Notes under the pieces: model-generated
Told to the model about the DNA's origin: nothing
Seen by the model: only the letters and a program-made list of their open reading frames with translations
Databases searched by the model: none
From: Geminocystis herdmanii PCC 6308
GTDB lineage: Bacteria; Cyanobacteriota; Cyanobacteriia; Cyanobacteriales; Cyanobacteriaceae
DNA length: 39,283 nt
Direction: 5' to 3'
NCBI RefSeq assembly: GCF_000332235.1
Contig: NZ_CM001775.1
Span: 264,247-303,529 of the forward strand
In this document: piece by piece, positions 17,337 through 25,586 of the stretch
How the letters are laid out: each line of letters opens with the position of its first letter
How positions within the stretch are numbered: position 1 is the first letter of the stretch
Made by a program: the position numbers and the translations under genes

Positions 17337-18760
17337 ATTTGGGAAATAAATATTTTAGTCTCATCTAAAATACTCGCCAATAAATTTCCTTGACTATTCA
17401 CTGTGATTAATTTTCCAAAAGTTTCGGGGAAATAAAAATTAAACAATTCTTTTTCAGAATTTTCGTCAAATAAACTAACTTTATTATCTTGAAAAGTACA
17501 CAAAATTAATTTTTTATCCCCGTTAAAACCTAAATATTGAATGGCAGATTTACTATCAGTTTTGATGGTTTTTTCTTCGGCTTGAGTTTCCATATTCCAT
17601 AGTTTAATTACTTTATCACCTCCGCCACTAATTAAGTATTTTCCATCATTACTAAAGCCTAAACTATTAATGGCTAATTTATGACCTGATAAAGTGGCGA
17701 TTTCTTCTTGGGTTTCTACATTCCATAGTTTGATTAGTTTATCCGCTCCACTACTAGCTAATATTTTATTATCGGGACTAAATTGTAATGTATTAATGGC
17801 TAATTTATGACCTGATAAAGTAGTAATTTTTTCTTGGGTTTCGATATTCCAAAGATAAATTGATTTATCATTTCCACTACTTGCTAATATTTTTCCATCG
17901 TGACTAAATGTAGAAATATTCATTTGAACTTTAGCATCTGTCATGGTGATAATTTCTCCATTTGTTTGCCACTTACAAAGTATAATTTCTTTAGCTTTTC
18001 TGATAATAGATATGGTTTGATTATCGGCACTAAAAGCGATATTTTGCACATCTTTTGTCTCTATGTCAATATTTGCTAATTCTTGAGGATTAACTAAATT
18101 CCAAATAGTTTTTTCGGTAGAAATAGTAATATTAGCAACAGGATTAATTATGATTTTTGTTTCTAATTTTTCTGATAATTCATCGGGTTTATTTTCAGCA
18201 CTTTTAGCTGTTTTTTCCTTTGAAGATTCTGTTTTTTTATCTTTCTCTTTTACGGAGGATTGAACTTTGGTTTTCGTTTCTTCTTTAATATTTTTAGCTT
18301 TTTCTTCCTCTGAAGATTTAGTGGGGGAAACTGTCGGAGTTTTTATTTTTTCTTCTTCAATTTTTGGCTGAATTTCTTCTAAGGTTTCTGGTTCATTTTC
18401 GACTAAAACAGTGGCGTTTAAGATTTCTGTTTCAAAAATAAATTCAGCCCCTTTTAATCCTAACATGATTCGATCGTTCGATCGTAATTGATAGGGTTCG
18501 GTAATTTTTTCTCCATTAATTAACGTGCCATTGGTAGTACTTTTATTGGTGATTTGCCATAAAAATTCACCGTTAATTTCTACTAATTCAATTTGAGCAT
18601 GATAGCGAGAAACGGTAATAAATTCATCAGGATTTAAAACTATTTGACAGTTAGAAGCTCTACCTATTAAAGTTATTTCTTGGGAAGAAAGTATATATTT
18701 TTTGTTTTTATCAGCTTCTTTAGAGATAAGGGTAAGATTAGCAATTATATCTTGATTCAT
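17333..18760 (-). CDS. FHA-WD40 protein
   Basis: A 475-residue, probably cytoplasmic protein. The N-terminus (about 10-112) is a well-kept FHA domain: IGRASNCQIVL (Gly33-Arg34), SRYHAQI (51-57), NKSTTNGTLING (72-83). A highly charged Glu/Lys/Ser linker (about 120-205) follows. The C-terminal half (about 225-475) is a WD40-like beta-propeller of roughly six blades. The middle blades are near-identical repeats of LSGHKLAIN, FSPDNKILASSGADK and IKLWNVETQ. The likely role is an adaptor that binds a phosphothreonine target and presents a propeller docking surface. It lies 358 bases downstream of the pseudokinase on the same strand, with a MITE in the gap. The first and last blades are degenerate. 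Confidence 0.88.
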   Translation of the reverse strand: MNQDIIANLTLISKEADKNKKYILSSQEITLIGRASNCQIVLNPDEFITVSRYHAQIELVEINGEFLWQITNKSTTNGTLINGEKITEPYQLRSNDRIMLGLKGAEFIFETEILNATVLVENEPETLEEIQPKIEEEKIKTPTVSPTKSSEEEKAKNIKEETKTKVQSSVKEKDKKTESSKEKTAKSAENKPDELSEKLETKIIINPVANITISTEKTIWNLVNPQELANIDIETKDVQNIAFSADNQTISIIRKAKEIILCKWQTNGEIITMTDAKVQMNISTFSHDGKILASSGNDKSIYLWNIETQEKITTLSGHKLAINTLQFSPDNKILASSGADKLIKLWNVETQEEIATLSGHKLAINSLGFSNDGKYLISGGGDKVIKLWNMETQAEEKTIKTDSKSAIQYLGFNGDKKLILCTFQDNKVSLFDENSEKELFNFYFPETFGKLITVNSQGNLLASILDETKIFISQI

Positions 18761-19118
18761 AATTTTAAAAAGTTTATTTTATAATAATTGTAAATTATTT
18801 GGGGCGATCACAGAAAATAAATTTAATATTTTCAATTTTATTTGCTTCATAAATTTTCTTGAATAATCTAAGGTAAATTCTAAGGCAGGTAAGATATTTT
18901 TACCAGATAAATTAACAAGCATTACTTAAATCCAATTATATTGGCTCTTCTACAGTAGTTATGATAATTTAATAATAAATAACGAATAAAACCTTTGATA
19001 TATAATAATTTTAGTATTTTAAAAATGCAATTGTTATAAATTTATAGTTTGCATTTCACTTAACACCTTTTTTTAGACATAATTTATCATACTCAAAGTA
19101 GAAGAGCCATTATATTTA
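18761..19118. other. 358-base gap between FHA-WD40 and pseudokinase genes
   Basis: About half of this gap is the MITE and its duplications (18935-19116). The remaining 174 bases (18761-18934) are AT-rich and presumably hold the FHA-WD40 promoter; no gene is seen. Confidence 0.6.
18943..19108. mobile_element. MITE of ISL3 type, 166 bp, with 8-bp target duplication
   Basis: The element starts GGCTCTTCTAC and ends with its inverted repeat GTAGAAGAGCC. Similarity between the two ends extends inward to TATGATAA on both sides. It is flanked by a perfect direct repeat ATTATATT at 18935-18942 and 19109-19116. GG-CTCTT termini and 8-bp duplications are typical of the ISL3 family. The interior is AT-rich without any open frame, so it must depend on a transposase elsewhere. 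The right duplication ends two bases from the pseudokinase stop codon. Confidence 0.85.
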
Positions 19119-20852
19119 TCATTCTACACATAAAGGACCTGGACAAATATCCACCGTAGGATTAATGATTAATACCCTATTTTTGCATTCTTCAATTAAG
19201 TCTAAAGCATTTTTTTTCCAAATGCTACTTTGAGGAATATTAGCTAATTTTTCTTCGATAATCGAGCAATTATTTTCGAGAGAAGCCATAGTTTTAGCTT
19301 CTTCTAAAATTTGTTTTGACCAATCATCAATAAATGTTTTTGCTCGGTTATAATCAGATGATTTACCATCAATTCTTAAAGCAATTTTTATGGCTTCAGA
19401 AAAGTTATTATTCAATGCTTCTAATTCGGCTAAACCTAACTGACATTTTCCTAAAAATTCTTGTTGAATACTATCTCGAACTGTTAAAGATTGTACTTTA
19501 TCTGAGTTGATAAAAACAATACAATCATTATATTTTTTCTCATCGGATAATGTAGTAATTTCTTCTAAAATAGAATCAATTTTTTTTTCGTATAAATAGT
19601 TTTTGAGAAAGCCAAAACCAAAGATGATTAATGATGCGATCGAAAAACTAATAATTATACCTTTAGGAGTCTTGGCTTTAGTAATAAAATTTACCAAAAA
19701 ATGTGTATTAACAAATAATTTTTCTTGCTGGTTTAAAGAAGAATTATCATTATCTCTATTCGTTTTATTGGATTCATTTAATGATGATAGTGAAATCTGT
19801 TCGATCGAGCTATCATTTATAATAGAATTATCATCAATAATGGAGCTATTATGAATATTAGAATTAGATAAAATTTTGGGTTCATCTTCTATATAATTAG
19901 GGAAAATCAACTGAGTTTTATCAATAGTTTGAGGTTGATTTTCTTTTTCTGAAAAATCTTGTGTAACATATTTACTAATTATTTCTGTAGGGTGTGTATT
20001 TAATAATTGATCATTATTAGGGATAATTTCTGTAGGAATATAACCACTATTATTATTATTAATATCTGGAAAATATTTGTTAATATCAGTAATAATATTT
20101 AGAATATTTTGATAACGTTGACTGATTTTAGGATGAATCATTTTATTGAGAATCATCACTAAATTTTCGTTAAAATATTCTTCATTTGTCCATATTAATT
20201 TCCCTTCTTGATCTTCATCTAAGGTGATGGCATTTTTTCCCGTAATCATAGAAATAATTACCATACCTAAGCTATAAATATCACTACTAAAAACTGTTTT
20301 ACCTCTAATATTTTCGGGAGCAATATATAGCTTATCTTCAATAGTAATTGTTACCATAGCAGGTGAATTAACAATATTTATCTTACCGTAACTATTAATA
20401 ATTAATTGCTTATTTTTATCAGATAAAATAATATTTTGAGGCTTAATCATTTGATGAATTAAGTTTTGTTTATGCAGTAAATCAATACTTTCTAATAGAT
20501 ATTTAAGGTTAATAATCGCTTCTTCTTCTGTCCATAATATTTTAGTTTCTATTTGTTTTTGTAAAGTGATTCCTTCTATTTTTTCATAGATGATTTGAAG
20601 ATTATTATTTTCAGTTACAATCTCAATTAATGGTGAAAATCGATTGTTAATTAATGATTTTTGATTCAATAATTTAATTTTATCTATCAATTCTTTTTCC
20701 AATTCATTATTATTAGATAAATCAAAATTATGTAACAAATATTTTTTGTGAGATTTTCCTAGTTTTTCTACTAAGTAAAATTGTTCAAAATCGAAATATT
20801 CTAAGATGTCAACTATTTTATAATTAGAGGCAACAATATCATTTATTTTCAT
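19119..20852 (-). CDS. Membrane-anchored Ser/Thr pseudokinase with C-terminal CPGPLC tail
   Basis: A 577-residue protein with a kinase-like fold at about 8-265 that has lost its catalytic residues. The Gly-rich loop is absent (ILEYFDFEQFYLV), the beta-3 Lys is replaced (YLLHNFDL), HRDxKPxN reads HQMIKPQN (catalytic Asp is Met135), and DFG reads SYG (154-156). The late-lobe signatures IAPENIRGK, SSDIYSLGMVII and an HPKISQRYQ-like segment remain, so the fold is probably intact. An Asn/Ser-rich linker leads to one transmembrane helix (about 395-413) and a helical outer domain with TPR-like spacing. The C-terminus is ICPGPLCVE (Cys570, Cys575). The outer domain and tail match the intact kinase at 34658-36427. 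Likely role: a binding partner or allosteric regulator of that kinase. The start is ATG at 20850-20852. Confidence 0.85.
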   Translation of the reverse strand: MKINDIVASNYKIVDILEYFDFEQFYLVEKLGKSHKKYLLHNFDLSNNNELEKELIDKIKLLNQKSLINNRFSPLIEIVTENNNLQIIYEKIEGITLQKQIETKILWTEEEAIINLKYLLESIDLLHKQNLIHQMIKPQNIILSDKNKQLIINSYGKINIVNSPAMVTITIEDKLYIAPENIRGKTVFSSDIYSLGMVIISMITGKNAITLDEDQEGKLIWTNEEYFNENLVMILNKMIHPKISQRYQNILNIITDINKYFPDINNNNSGYIPTEIIPNNDQLLNTHPTEIISKYVTQDFSEKENQPQTIDKTQLIFPNYIEDEPKILSNSNIHNSSIIDDNSIINDSSIEQISLSSLNESNKTNRDNDNSSLNQQEKLFVNTHFLVNFITKAKTPKGIIISFSIASLIIFGFGFLKNYLYEKKIDSILEEITTLSDEKKYNDCIVFINSDKVQSLTVRDSIQQEFLGKCQLGLAELEALNNNFSEAIKIALRIDGKSSDYNRAKTFIDDWSKQILEEAKTMASLENNCSIIEEKLANIPQSSIWKKNALDLIEECKNRVLIINPTVDICPGPLCVE

Positions 20853-20912
20853 AATTAAAAGGATGAAAAAGTCTTTTGATGACGGGAGGTATTAGATAAT
20901 CAGTAACAGTTT

Positions 20913-20968
20913 TAATTCTTAATTCTTAATTCTTAATTTTTAATTCTTAATTTTTAATTCTTCATTCT
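20913..20968. repeat. Heptamer repeat (TAATTCT/TAATTTT)
   Basis: Seven tandem heptamers, TAATTCT with TAATTTT variants, plus one diverged unit (TCATTCT). They fill most of the gap between the GluR0-like gene and the pseudokinase gene. This is of the cyanobacterial STRR type. Confidence 0.85.
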
Positions 20969-20969
20969 G

Positions 20970-22085
20970 TTAATCTACACCAAACCACTGTTCATAAATA
21001 CGATCGTAAGTACCATTTTCCTTAAGACGTAAAATAGCTTGGTTAATAGATTCACGATAAGGGCTATCTGATTTTAAAGCAATACCATAACTTTGTTTCG
21101 CAAAAACTGAACCCACTACCCTCGCATTTCCATTACTTTCACTTCGGGCATAATAACGCAAAACAGGGGCATCATACACTATCGCTCTTATTTTACCCTC
21201 CTCAAGCGCGGTATAAGCCTGTTCGATCGAATCAAACAACACCATATTAACTTTAGTAGAGGCTAAAAATTCTTCCGCCGTAGTGTTTCTCACAGTGCCA
21301 ACAAGTTTATTGTGTAAATCTTGGATAGTAGTAATATTATTATCTAATTTTTCCACCGTTAAAGCCGAAGTAACCGAAGCAGTAAAATAAGAAATGAGCA
21401 TTACTCCCGTAAACATCCACACCGTAGCGACAATTCTTCCTGCAACTCCCTTGGGGGTTTTGTCACCATAACCGACGGTTACTACCGTTACCACCGCCCA
21501 CCAAAAAGACTCCCAAATACCTTCTATATATTTTTCAGGAAATTCGGGGTTATTTTTCCTTTCTAAAATCCAAATTAAATGGGCAGCAATGGAAATTACT
21601 ATTATCAAAAAAAGTATTGTACTCCATAAAATAGGAGAGAAAAGGAAAGAAATCACCATTTGCCAAGGGTAAATATTTTTACTAGAGACTAAAATTTGTA
21701 ATCCCGACTCAAAAAAAGGATAGGAAAAATCCACATCTTTTTCTCTCTGTGCCGTCATAGTAATTCCAGCCATGCCAATATCCGTATTTTCATCCCGAAT
21801 AGAAGATAGTAAATCAGGGATGGTTTTTTCTCCATAGATTTCTGACTCTAAATTTAATTCTTTGGCTATTTCATTCCATAAATCAATACTAAAACCTGCA
21901 TATCTTCCACTATCTTCAAACACAAAGGGAGGAAAACTTTTCGTGGCAACCCTCACACGAGGGGAATTAATTTGAGCATCAGCACTAATACTGTTCCCTA
22001 AAACCCAAAGTATTACAGTTATTATTTTTAATAATTTATGTCTTTTTTTTGAACTAATAAACAATTTTTCATAAATCATAATCAT
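20970..22085 (-). CDS. GluR0-like ionotropic receptor / K+-selective ligand-gated channel
   Basis: A 371-residue protein with the architecture of prokaryotic ionotropic glutamate receptors, first characterised in Synechocystis. Order: signal peptide (about 17-37, ending SADAQ); ligand-binding half S1 (about 44-135), with TAQREKDVDFSYPF, where Arg114 should bind the ligand carboxylate; transmembrane helix (about 148-173); pore loop with a potassium-channel selectivity filter, TVVTVGYGD (about 200-208); transmembrane helix (about 217-241); and S2 (about 250-371), with the NKLVGTVRNTTAEEFL and AIVYDAPVLRYYA segments. It sits in the plasma membrane with the binding domain outside. The ligand cannot be told from sequence. 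The start is MIMIYEK; the second Met is equally possible. It lies 117 bases upstream of the pseudokinase on the same strand and is divergent from the coiled-coil array. Confidence 0.93.
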   Translation of the reverse strand: MIMIYEKLFISSKKRHKLLKIITVILWVLGNSISADAQINSPRVRVATKSFPPFVFEDSGRYAGFSIDLWNEIAKELNLESEIYGEKTIPDLLSSIRDENTDIGMAGITMTAQREKDVDFSYPFFESGLQILVSSKNIYPWQMVISFLFSPILWSTILFLIIVISIAAHLIWILERKNNPEFPEKYIEGIWESFWWAVVTVVTVGYGDKTPKGVAGRIVATVWMFTGVMLISYFTASVTSALTVEKLDNNITTIQDLHNKLVGTVRNTTAEEFLASTKVNMVLFDSIEQAYTALEEGKIRAIVYDAPVLRYYARSESNGNARVVGSVFAKQSYGIALKSDSPYRESINQAILRLKENGTYDRIYEQWFGVD

Positions 22086-22407
22086 TAAGTTTTATTAATA
22101 AATAAGAATTCTTTTTTTTATTTTTACGATCGAAATATAACAAAAATATTAAATTTTACCAGATTAGCTCAAAGAGAAAACTACAATGTAATTATAAAAA
22201 ATAAGTTATGAGGATTCAGCTTAATAATCATAATTTAACAGCTAAAAAACCACAAATTATCCTCAACAATTACTTGACATTACCCATTTATCTCAAAAAT
22301 ATAGTTTTAATAGGTTGTGTCGTGTTTCTTAATAACACAATATCTTGATCATGGGGTAAGTTTAGTATAAAAAAAATATTCTGAATAAAACAAATGGAGT
22401 TAATATT
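22086..22407. promoter_or_regulatory. Divergent control region, GluR0-like gene / coiled-coil array
   Basis: This is 322 AT-rich bases between divergent genes. A rightward TTGACA at 22274-22279 with TATAGT at 22300-22305 is a candidate promoter, but its 20-base spacer is long. A second weak pair, TTGATC (22345) and TATAAA (22366), has a 15-base spacer. A small inverted repeat, GTGTT...AACAC, lies between them (about 22322-22339). No gene is seen here. Confidence 0.35.
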
Positions 22408-23304
22408 ATGGCAACAACGGAAATTAATGTTTTAATTGAACAAGTTGACGAAAGGGCGCAAGCCTTGATTGTGGAAGGAGAAAAGTCTTTTCAGGAAGTG
22501 GAAGCAATTGTTGCTAAAGCCACTGAAATCGCCGAAAATTTGTCCACTGCTGGGGAAGAAGCAAAGACAAAATGGGAAGCGATGATTGCCGAAATTGAGG
22601 AGGCAGAAGCTACCCTCGAAACGGAATTAGACAATACCACTAATATTATGGGGGAATTTGAAAGCAAAATAGGAGAAATTACCGATCAAGTTACCCAGTC
22701 GATCGAGGAGTTTCAAGCTAGATTAGAGGAGTTTATCGCTAAAAAAGAAGAAATAGCCTCAGAAATCGAAAGTCAAACAGAGGAAAGTAAATCTAGTTTT
22801 GATAGTTATGCCCAAAATATCAAGGATACTGAAGAACAATTTGGCACTTATCAAGAAACTGCAAAAAGCAACATTGAAGGATTAAACGAAGCGGTAAACA
22901 CGGCTACTGAAAGTTTCCAAAGTCAAACAGAAAATTTAGCCCAACAATTTGCTGATTTGGCGGAAGAATTAAACAGTAAATTGGAAAGTTTGCAAAGTGA
23001 ATTTGATGATGTAGAACAACAAGCATCATCAGGAGCTGATTCTCTGGTAGAAGGTTTAACATCTCAAACTGATGATTTAGTTAGTACTCTCACTTCTAAA
23101 TTTACGGAAGAATTAATGGGAGATTTGACGGATTCAGCAGGAGGATTAACGGAGGCTTTAGGTTTCCTTAGCAGTGCTGGAGAAGAAGCGGAAGAATTGT
23201 TAGACGGTGGTATTGGCGATATTGTTGGGCAGGTTGGAGAAATTACCGATCTCATCGATGAGATTAAACCCGTTTTAGACTTGATTCAAGACCTTTTAGG
23301 TTAA
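22408..23304 (+). CDS. Acidic coiled-coil protein 1 of the array
   Basis: A 298-residue protein rich in Glu, Ala, Thr, Ser and Gln, without Cys, signal peptide or membrane helix. Heptad-like spacing of Leu/Ile/Val/Phe runs through about residues 5-230, predicting a long coiled coil or helical bundle. The C-terminus is more hydrophobic and Gly-containing (EELLDGGIGDIVGQVGEI, then a final helix ending LIQDLLG). The segment LSTAGEEAKTKWE (45-57) matches LATVGEEFDSNWE in protein 4 of the array, which shows common descent. A GGAG ribosome-binding site precedes the ATG. It is the first gene of a rightward series and 78 bases before the next. I recognise no named family; function unknown, possibly a filament or scaffold component. 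Confidence 0.85.
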   Translation: MATTEINVLIEQVDERAQALIVEGEKSFQEVEAIVAKATEIAENLSTAGEEAKTKWEAMIAEIEEAEATLETELDNTTNIMGEFESKIGEITDQVTQSIEEFQARLEEFIAKKEEIASEIESQTEESKSSFDSYAQNIKDTEEQFGTYQETAKSNIEGLNEAVNTATESFQSQTENLAQQFADLAEELNSKLESLQSEFDDVEQQASSGADSLVEGLTSQTDDLVSTLTSKFTEELMGDLTDSAGGLTEALGFLSSAGEEAEELLDGGIGDIVGQVGEITDLIDEIKPVLDLIQDLLG

Positions 23305-23381
23305 TTTTTGTTACGGATGACGGATTTTGTGCGATTTTTTTTACTTTCATTACTAATACTTAATATCAGGAGATTGCGACT

Positions 23382-24374
23382 ATGGCTGAAACTCAAGTGA
23401 TGGAGCAGAATATTGATGAGTCGATCGAGAAGCTAGAAGAATTATTAAAAGCGCTCGATATTGCAAATAATCAAATGGGAGATTTTACCCAACAATTAGA
23501 ATCAACTAACGAGTCTCTCACCCAATGCGAAGAAAATGTAACTTCTATATTGGAGACGGCTAGTAGTGATTTTGAAAGCTCAAAAGAAGAATTTACCCAA
23601 GATTCTACCGCCATGATGGAAGGCTTAACGGGTTTTCAAGAAGCCTTAAACGAGTTACAGGCAAAAATGGACGAAGTTAACCAATCCATTGAGGAGAAAA
23701 AGGGGGAAGTTGAGGAAGAAGTTAACAATCAACAGGAGGCTTTAGAAGGGGTTTTTGCTGACTTAACAGAAACTTTCGGTACTTTAATAGAGTCGATCGA
23801 AACTTTAACATCATCTTTAGAAGAAAGTAACAACACCGCCGAAGAATTTTTTAGCACCTTTACTGATGAAGTGTCAGGATTGCAAGATAATTTAACCTCC
23901 GCCCAAGAAGAAACCGAAGATAAGTTAGAAGAAACTGCCACCAACGTAGGGGAAACCCAAAAAAGTGAGCTAGATTCTTTACTGAGTGAGTTTAGTGGTA
24001 ATTTGACAGGGGAGCAATTAACAGAATTAACCTCTCAATTAGAGGATTTAACCAGTGGTTTTGAAGATTTGCTTTCTTCCTTCAGTGACGAAAACATGGA
24101 TTTAGCAGATCAACTTAAAGAGCGTTTAAACGAAATTCTGGAAAATTCGATCGAATACTCAGGAGAAACCATGAAAGACGAACTAACAGAGTCTTTTCAA
24201 GACGCAATGGAAAACGCCGTATCTGGTTTAGCCCAAGAAATGGTAGAAAACATCACCATGACAACCGTTGGTACTTCTGTCACCGCCTCTATCAGTCCTA
24301 TGTTACCCACTATTGTAGCGGCAAAAGTAGCATTGAGCGCTATCAATGCCGTCTTAGATGCTTTTGACTTCTAA
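23382..24374 (+). CDS. Acidic coiled-coil protein 2 of the array
   Basis: A 330-residue Glu/Thr/Ser/Leu-rich protein, almost wholly helical by composition, with heptad-like hydrophobic spacing to about residue 285. It has a single Cys (Cys49). Unlike its neighbours it ends with a markedly hydrophobic stretch (about 288-330: MTTVGTSVTASISPMLPTIV, then AAKVALSAINAVLDAFDF), which could be a membrane-associating or oligomerising helix. A strong AGGAG site precedes the ATG. The gene is followed by a hairpin with a T-run. No named family recognised. Size, composition and position mark it as part of the same paralogous set. Confidence 0.85.
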   Translation: MAETQVMEQNIDESIEKLEELLKALDIANNQMGDFTQQLESTNESLTQCEENVTSILETASSDFESSKEEFTQDSTAMMEGLTGFQEALNELQAKMDEVNQSIEEKKGEVEEEVNNQQEALEGVFADLTETFGTLIESIETLTSSLEESNNTAEEFFSTFTDEVSGLQDNLTSAQEETEDKLEETATNVGETQKSELDSLLSEFSGNLTGEQLTELTSQLEDLTSGFEDLLSSFSDENMDLADQLKERLNEILENSIEYSGETMKDELTESFQDAMENAVSGLAQEMVENITMTTVGTSVTASISPMLPTIVAAKVALSAINAVLDAFDF

Positions 24375-24388
24375 CTTGGTTCGTAGTA

Positions 24389-24407
24389 ACGGCTTTAGCC
24401 GTCTTTT
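24389..24407 (+). terminator. Hairpin with T-run after coiled-coil gene 2
   Basis: ACGGC, a four-base loop TTTA, GCCGT, then CTTTTT form a small terminator-like hairpin 15 bases after the stop codon. The surrounding TTCGTAG...GGCTTTAGCC sequence recurs inverted at about 25529-25548, so it is also part of an interspersed repeat. Confidence 0.55.
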
Positions 24408-24493
24408 TGAGAATTAAGATCAAAATCTATTGAAACAATGTGAAAGTTTTATTTAATACACAAAAAATCTATCATAAATAAGGAGTTTTAAAC

Positions 24494-25426
24494 ATGAGTG
24501 AATTAAGCGACAGTTTGAATATGTTATCTCAATTGATAACTCAGTTTCCCGAAAGACTAGATAATTTAATTACCCTAGCCGAAGAAGTGGAAGCCGAAGC
24601 CAATGAATTAGTCTCCAACGTTGAAGAAAAGCAATCTCAAGTAGCGGACATTATGACGGAAATTCAAGAAGCATTAACCGCTATGAAAGATGAAATCGCA
24701 GAAAATGAAACCAACACCGAAGCTGAGGTGGTGAACTTTGAAAATAGTGCTAATGAATTAACTGCCTTCTTAGAAGAAGCTCAACAGCAGATGATTGAAG
24801 AAGTGCAAAGCGCGATGGAAAAAATGAACGAATTTAAAACCCAAATTGAGGAGGGAAAAACCGAAACCGAAACCACCGAAGAAACTACTCAAAACACCTT
24901 AACAGAAGCCCAAAATTCTATTAAAGCAAGTCAAGAAGAATTAGCTTCCGCTATGGAAAGTACTCTAAGTGTGATGGAAACTCTGCGAGACAAACTCGAA
25001 GACGTTACCAGTCGCATGGAAGAAGAAATGCAGAATTTTACCGAACAGGTAAATCAAGGGCAAGAAACCGTTACCAGCGAAATTCAAACTATGGCACAAG
25101 AATTTGCCTCCGTCAGTGAGAATTTTAGTGGTGTTTTGTCTTCTACCTCCGAAGCCATGTCTGGGGGTGTTGACGGTTTAATGGATAAAGCTCAAAGTGA
25201 AATTGAACAACAGCTACAAGAATTAATTGCCTCTGCCATTGGTAAAGTTACCGATTCTCTCGATGACATGGTACAAAAAATCACCAATGCTGAAGACGAA
25301 TCTTCTGGTATGAGAGAAATTGTTGCAGATTTAATCGACGAATTAGATGGCTTTATCGAACCCATTGAAGAAGGTATCGATGGTGTCAAATCTGCTGCCG
25401 AGAAATTTGGTGTTTCCTTCGGATAA
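24494..25426 (+). CDS. Acidic coiled-coil protein 3 of the array
   Basis: A 310-residue Cys-free, Glu/Thr/Ala/Gln-rich protein with heptad-like hydrophobic spacing along about residues 5-270. The central part (about 110-190) is especially acidic and threonine-rich (EEGKTETETTEETTQNTL), offering possible phosphothreonine sites. The C-terminus carries a shorter hydrophobic helix (REIVADLIDELDGFIEPIEE) and ends KFGVSFG. No signal peptide or membrane helix. An AGGAG ribosome-binding site lies 8 bases before the ATG. The preceding gap contains a terminator-like hairpin, so it may have its own promoter. No named family recognised; function unknown. Confidence 0.85.
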   Translation: MSELSDSLNMLSQLITQFPERLDNLITLAEEVEAEANELVSNVEEKQSQVADIMTEIQEALTAMKDEIAENETNTEAEVVNFENSANELTAFLEEAQQQMIEEVQSAMEKMNEFKTQIEEGKTETETTEETTQNTLTEAQNSIKASQEELASAMESTLSVMETLRDKLEDVTSRMEEEMQNFTEQVNQGQETVTSEIQTMAQEFASVSENFSGVLSSTSEAMSGGVDGLMDKAQSEIEQQLQELIASAIGKVTDSLDDMVQKITNAEDESSGMREIVADLIDELDGFIEPIEEGIDGVKSAAEKFGVSFG

Positions 25427-25436
25427 TACTATTACG

Positions 25437-25560
25437 TTTTGTAATTAAGAGGAAACGAAGCAATCTCCCTTGTCTGTCATTGCGAGGAACGAAGTAATCT
25501 CTTAATCTCTTTCGGAGATTTTAGAATAAAAAGGCTAAAGCCTACGAACTAATTAAATAT
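25437..25560. repeat. Interspersed repeat debris between coiled-coil genes 3 and 4
   Basis: The gap contains TCATTGCGAGGAACGAAG (about 25477-25494), a sequence type seen as an interspersed repeat in several bacteria, with a related GAGGAAACGAAGCAATCTC copy just before it. It also holds AAGGCTAAAGCCTACGAAC (25530-25548), the inverted counterpart of the element after gene 2. No gene is seen. Confidence 0.5.
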
Positions 25561-25586
25561 AAAATTGATTAAAAGGAGTTAAAAAC

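Noticed and set aside
23729-23944. Minus-strand Ser/Val-rich frames opposite the coiled-coil genes
   Set aside because: They are antisense shadows of Glu/Thr-rich codons.
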